A DNA stretch of 64,000 nt from positions 1,860,001 through 1,924,000 of the forward strand of contig NC_047066.1 of assembly GCF_902459465.1 (NCBI RefSeq). Direction: 5' to 3'. Within the stretch, counting starts at the first letter, position 1. Every line of letters starts with the position of its first letter. The position numbers and the translations under genes were made by a program. The DNA comes from Asterias rubens (taxonomy: Eukaryota; Echinodermata; Asteroidea; Forcipulatida; Asteriidae). Positions 60,362-64,000 of the stretch are shown in pieces. The notes below the pieces were generated by a model. That model had not been told where the DNA came from. It searched no databases and worked only from the letters and a program-made list of their open reading frames with translations.

Positions 60362-61544
60362 AATTGCTGGATGTACACACAAAACAAGCATGCGCCAAAA
60401 AAACAGCAATGTTGCACAGAGAAATTTCGTGCCAGATAAAATATAGTATGTCAGGGTCTACAGGGTGTAGCCTGGGTTTGATGCATGATCTCCCTGACAC
60501 CAGGGTGAAGAATTACTTCTTCGTTCACAGGAACTTGGAACATTCGGAAATAATGTGGAGTCTAAAATACAAATGAAGTTAATGATCTTTGACAATTGTT
60601 TTATATTTGAATAAAACCCAACTATGTCCCCAGACACCACTGGGATTGAGGCACTAGCTCTTAAGCTTATTAAGGCCATGTTAAGACGATCCACGCTACA
60701 ATCTGAGCAGAATCCACAAATATATTTGAGTTGGTTTAGAACTTTTAAGGACACGTTCTGCAGTCCAACCGCGAAGGCGGTGGAAACTATTATCGCCGTC
60801 TTCCAAATGTCTCACGGCTATCTTATTAAAGTTTACAAGCATGGCGGCCCTCCAATGCAACTTACATTGGTTTATAAAATATAGGTAACTTTGCAGCCCT
60901 AGTACAAAAACAAATCACTACGCACTCAAAAGAAAATACGTTTGTGGACTCCTCAGGGAGTTAGAATACCCAATGACGACCTCATTAAATATTAAATGAT
61001 AACTTATAAATCTCATGTTACCATTAATGTCAAACTTTAAGACAAAACTAGAGGGAACCAGTTATGAGAGACGTACACGTACTACATTAGCGCAACGTAT
61101 TGTACACAAAATGTGGAGCAAAGTGGCTTGCGCGTTAAAGGGACTATGAATTTATATGAAAGTTGACAGACCCCGACAGTATTTTGCGCTGACGCAATGA
61201 AATGCTCTTCCAAACTTAAGTTCAAGAAACTGCTCATCATTTGTGTTTTATTGGCAGATAATAAATAGTTTTTAAAATACAGATTAATCCGAGATATTCA
61301 TGTCAGGACCAAGTAGACAAAAAATACAAACTGGTTCAATAAATAAAATAAAATCGGGTAGAAAAAAGTTTTTGATACTTTGAAAGTTTTTGAGAACAAA
61401 ATAAATCTTAGGAAAACAAAATCAAGCTTAGAGCAATTTTTTGAGAAACTGATATAATTTATAGAGGTTTAATTTGGTTATTAAACTAAATATTTGTATG
61501 AATTTTTCCTGGCTATACAGCAGTAACAGGTTGAATGGCTTCCG

Positions 61545-61675
61545 ACTGGCACAGAGAAATTGACAAAATAGGGAGACCGCAAACATTAGGGCGAGCGAGC
61601 TCAGTTGGTAAGAGTGCCAGCATGTTAATCTGGAGGTTGCGGTTTCAAATCCTGCTCCAGTCAATTTTTCTATGT
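61545..61675 (+). mobile_element. tRNA-derived SINE-like element (family C)
   Basis: GCGAGCTCAGTTGGTAAGAG and GGTTTCAAATCCTGCTCCAG are the A- and B-box regions. ACAAAATAGGGAGACCGC precedes the head here and in reverse at the other copies, so this is a mobile unit and not a lone tRNA. Confidence 0.55.
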
Positions 61676-61725
61676 TCCGCAAACATTAGGGCTAGCATAA
61701 TAAATGATGGAGACTTATACCTGGT

Positions 61726-62090
61726 TTAAAGGAATATGTTGCCTTGGATCGGACGAGTTGGTCTTTGAAAAGCGTTTGAAACTGTTTGTTATGAAATGCA
61801 TGTGGTCAGAAAGATAATTCAAAAGTAGAATATAATGGTCCACACAAGTATTACTCGAAATTGCAGGGTTTTCCTTCTACGTCGCGAACTAACACGGTCG
61901 GCCATTTTATGGAGTCCAAAATTTTGACAAAATGGCTGACTGTGCAATTTCGAGGCATGTGTGGGTGGACCATTATATTCTACTTTTAACAGTTTAAATT
62001 GTCTATCTAACCATTTGCATTTCATAACAAACTGTTTCAAACGCTTTTCAAAGACCAACTTGTCCGATCCAAGGCAGCGTGTACCTTTAA
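61726..62090. mobile_element. Long fold-back MITE with TTAA ends (family 3)
   Basis: TTAAAGGAATATGTTGCCTT is mirrored by AAGGCAGCGTGTACCTTTAA; CTCGAAATTGCAGGGTTTTC is mirrored in part by GTGCAATTTCGAGGCATGTG. Same architecture as 32814-33194, with part of the right inner arm lost. Confidence 0.83.
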
Positions 62091-62441
62091 GGTAACTGGT
62101 AACACCATGTTATAGCAATTTTGTTGCTGTGTAGATTGTTCTTTTATATGAACTAGTCCTACATACGTTGTAGTACATTGTCGTACAAATAAGAATTTTC
62201 TAGGTTTTTTTTTTTCCTCTCAACCACAACAGAGTAAAGTCTCTGTAAATTACTTAACTGCCTATAATCGTTTTTTTTACCATAATATCAAATGTAAAAA
62301 ATCTCCACAAATAAATATGCAATATTTGCTACCTCTTGAGTAGTAATAATTATAGAATCAATTTTAGCCACAAGTCTTTCAAAGATAACATTTTAAACTG
62401 AAACAGTTTTTCTAAAAGTCTTACAAACTTTACAACGCCTT

Positions 62442-62906
62442 TTAAAGTCACTTGGAAATAGAATTTTTTTCTTTCAAACATAACAGTATATGCTTATGAA
62501 CAATAAAACAATTTGTTTAGTAATTGTTTGTCACGATTTATATGTTTAAAAAATATATAAAGTTGTTTGGGGGGCGCATACCCATTTTTGTGACGTCAAT
62601 CAAGGCAGACTTTGGCTGCAATGCGCACAGTAAACACATGTTTTCTGCATTCAGCAGCAATACACCTGATCGGCATTGCCGGAAAAATGCAAAAAACACT
62701 TTTTTTTTAAACGTGCAAAGTCTGCCTCGATTGACTTCACGAACAGCGCCCTCTTGGGTCGGGGCCTCCTGTTAAATTTGTAAATAACATAAGAACTAAT
62801 TTTTTAAAACCTTAGTAAACTGTGTGTTCACATTCCACGCATCAAAACACATATATTAGTGACAAAAGCTTTATTTTGAAAAAATACCACTTCCAGGTGA
62901 CTTTAA
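62442..62906 (-). mobile_element. Family-4 TTAA MITE, short inverse copy
   Basis: Left end TTAAAGTCACTTGGAAATAG, right end ACCACTTCCAGGTGACTTTAA-type. It shares CATATATTAGTGACAAAAGC with the long copy at 47387 in reverse. The inner pair TGACGTCAATCAAGGCAGAC and GTCTGCCTCGATTGACTTCA is inverted. Confidence 0.8.
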
Positions 62907-63515
62907 GAAGAATCCCCACTACATTGCATTCTTGAAATAAAAAAACAAATAATTTATTGTGTCACTCCATAAAATATAAGTAGAAATTATTTCTAAGAAC
63001 TTATTTCTTGAATTAAGATTTTTTTCTTATTTCAAGAATACCATTTTAACTAGTGCATGTTAAAACTCCCTCCATCGAAACTTACCCTTTTCTGGTCAAA
63101 ATACTTCCCCGTACAAAAACATTAGTTTTAAATTGTAAGTATTGCACAACATTTTTATCACCATCATATCATATTAAATAATTTGACTCAATATTTATGA
63201 TACCAAACTAACAATTCAGTCTTGCAAAACTATTTACACAAATAATTCTACCGATATTTACAGAGCATTTACCAAGAAAATACAGCACCTACAATAATTT
63301 TCATTATAAGTACATTTTCTCAATAATAAAAACAATATTAATTTTAACAATGCGCCTATTACAAAGGTTTCAAAGCCCTGTACAAACACAGGTTGTAGAA
63401 ACTTAGAATAAAAGCGAGCAACTTTCCAGTATAGCTTTTGGATTCAAGAGATGATGCTCGATGAATGTGAAGCATATTCACAGAGAAGTCTCTATGTGCT
63501 TTTTGTTATTGTTCC
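62907..63515. other. AT-rich spacer, nothing recognised
   Basis: Low-complexity AT-rich sequence on both strands, with no ORF, splice pattern or repeat that I can name. Confidence 0.5.
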
Positions 63516-63889
63516 TTAAAGCTTATTTTCATTATACACTTTCTGTAAACAGTATTGTCCAAGTCCCACACTTTGTGTATCACAACTTATATATAAAATA
63601 ACACACCTGTGAAAATTTAGGCTCAATCGATCATCGGAGTCGGGAAAAAATAACGGGAAAACCCACTCTTGTTTCCGCGCGTTTCGCCGTGTCATGACAT
63701 GTGTTTAAAATAAATCCAAATTCTTGCTATCGAGAATTGATATTGTTTAATGTTTTCTCAAAAAGTAAAGCATTTCATGGAACAATATTTCAAGATAAGT
63801 CTTTCACCATTACCTTCTGTAAACCCTGTAAATTATTTGTAGATGTGTGAACTTTTTTTTTCTTTACTGAAAGTGTATAATGGCTTTAA
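63516..63889 (+). mobile_element. Family-2 TTAA MITE abutting a family-1 copy
   Basis: TTAAAGCTTATTTTCATTAT, then CACTTTCTGTAAACAG, to AAAGTGTATAATGGCTTTAA. Its right TTAA (63886-63889) is also the left TTAA of the family-1 element that follows. Confidence 0.83.
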
Positions 63890-64000
63890 AGGCAGTGGAC
63901 ACTATTGGTAATTGTCAAAGACTAGCCTTCACAGTTGGTGTATCTCAACTTATGCATAAAATAACAAACCTGTGAAAATTTGAGCTCAATCGGTCATCAA
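63886..64000 (-). mobile_element. Family-1 TTAA MITE, cut by the window edge
   Basis: TTAAAGGCAGTGGACACTAT then TTGGTAATTGTCAAAGACTA, in the reverse orientation, running off the right end of the window. Confidence 0.83.

Larger units (their letters stand above)
59579..61725. other. NSRP1 3' flank; no further gene recognised
   Basis: Contains a tRNA-like SINE fragment (59668-59740, GTGGTTCAGTGGTTAGACTG), a family-1 MITE (59976-60361), a possible AATAAA at 60610, and a family-C tRNA-like copy (61545-61675). Short open frames at 60624-60884 and elsewhere lack support. Confidence 0.45.

Noticed and set aside
60624-60884. 86-codon open frame after NSRP1
   Set aside because: No splice context, no domain and no conserved motif; likely chance.

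Overview
This is nuclear DNA from an intron-rich animal. The coding content points to an invertebrate deuterostome, most likely an echinoderm and probably a sea star. The evidence is a complete metazoan SMG6 with 19 coding exons, an NSRP1 orthologue, replication-dependent H3 and H4 genes carrying the animal 3' stem-loop, and an H3 with Glu at position 81 as I recall it from sea urchins. The species cannot be read from the window alone.

Layout. (1) 36-7648, plus strand: the 3' part of an unrecognised gene for a long, disordered Ser/Lys/Pro-rich protein. Its exons are all phase 0 and include two neighbouring pairs of tandemly duplicated exons. (2) About 8262-9225: a ~58-bp tandem array. (3) 13965-35476, plus: SMG6, the nonsense-mediated decay endonuclease. 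I spliced it into an unbroken 1678-residue frame; a candidate 5' UTR exon ends at 12059. Its introns hold a 20-bp minisatellite, two small duplications of exon edges and many MITE/SINE copies. (4) 35477-40700: intergenic, with 3' UTR, a duplicated SMG6 tail and fold-back repeats. (5) 40705-42660: a divergent H3/H4 pair with TATA boxes, CCAAT boxes on the H3 side and histone stem-loops. (6) 43780-44523, minus: a two-exon gene for an 84-residue protein with a signal peptide and one membrane span. (7) 45306-59578, plus: NSRP1, seven coding exons, 421 residues. Its 7.35-kb fourth intron contains a large open exon (52498-53619) encoding a Myb/SANT-like protein; it is either a nested gene or an alternative last exon. 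(8) 59579-64000: no convincing gene, mostly repeats.

Repeats are the other main content. At least five fold-back or terminal-inverted-repeat MITE families end in TTAA, the target used by piggyBac-type transposases. One insertion has a paralogous empty site inside this window, which supports TTAA duplication directly. Three tRNA-derived SINE-like families also recur.

The genes are ordinary neighbours rather than a pathway, although SMG6 and NSRP1 both act in RNA metabolism. I did not find a defence cluster or a clearly new system. The most interesting items are the SANT-like exon inside NSRP1, the 84-residue membrane protein, the exon duplications at the left edge, and the TTAA element community. 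All splice sites were inferred by eye from GT/AG signals, phase and family similarity; no transcript evidence was available.
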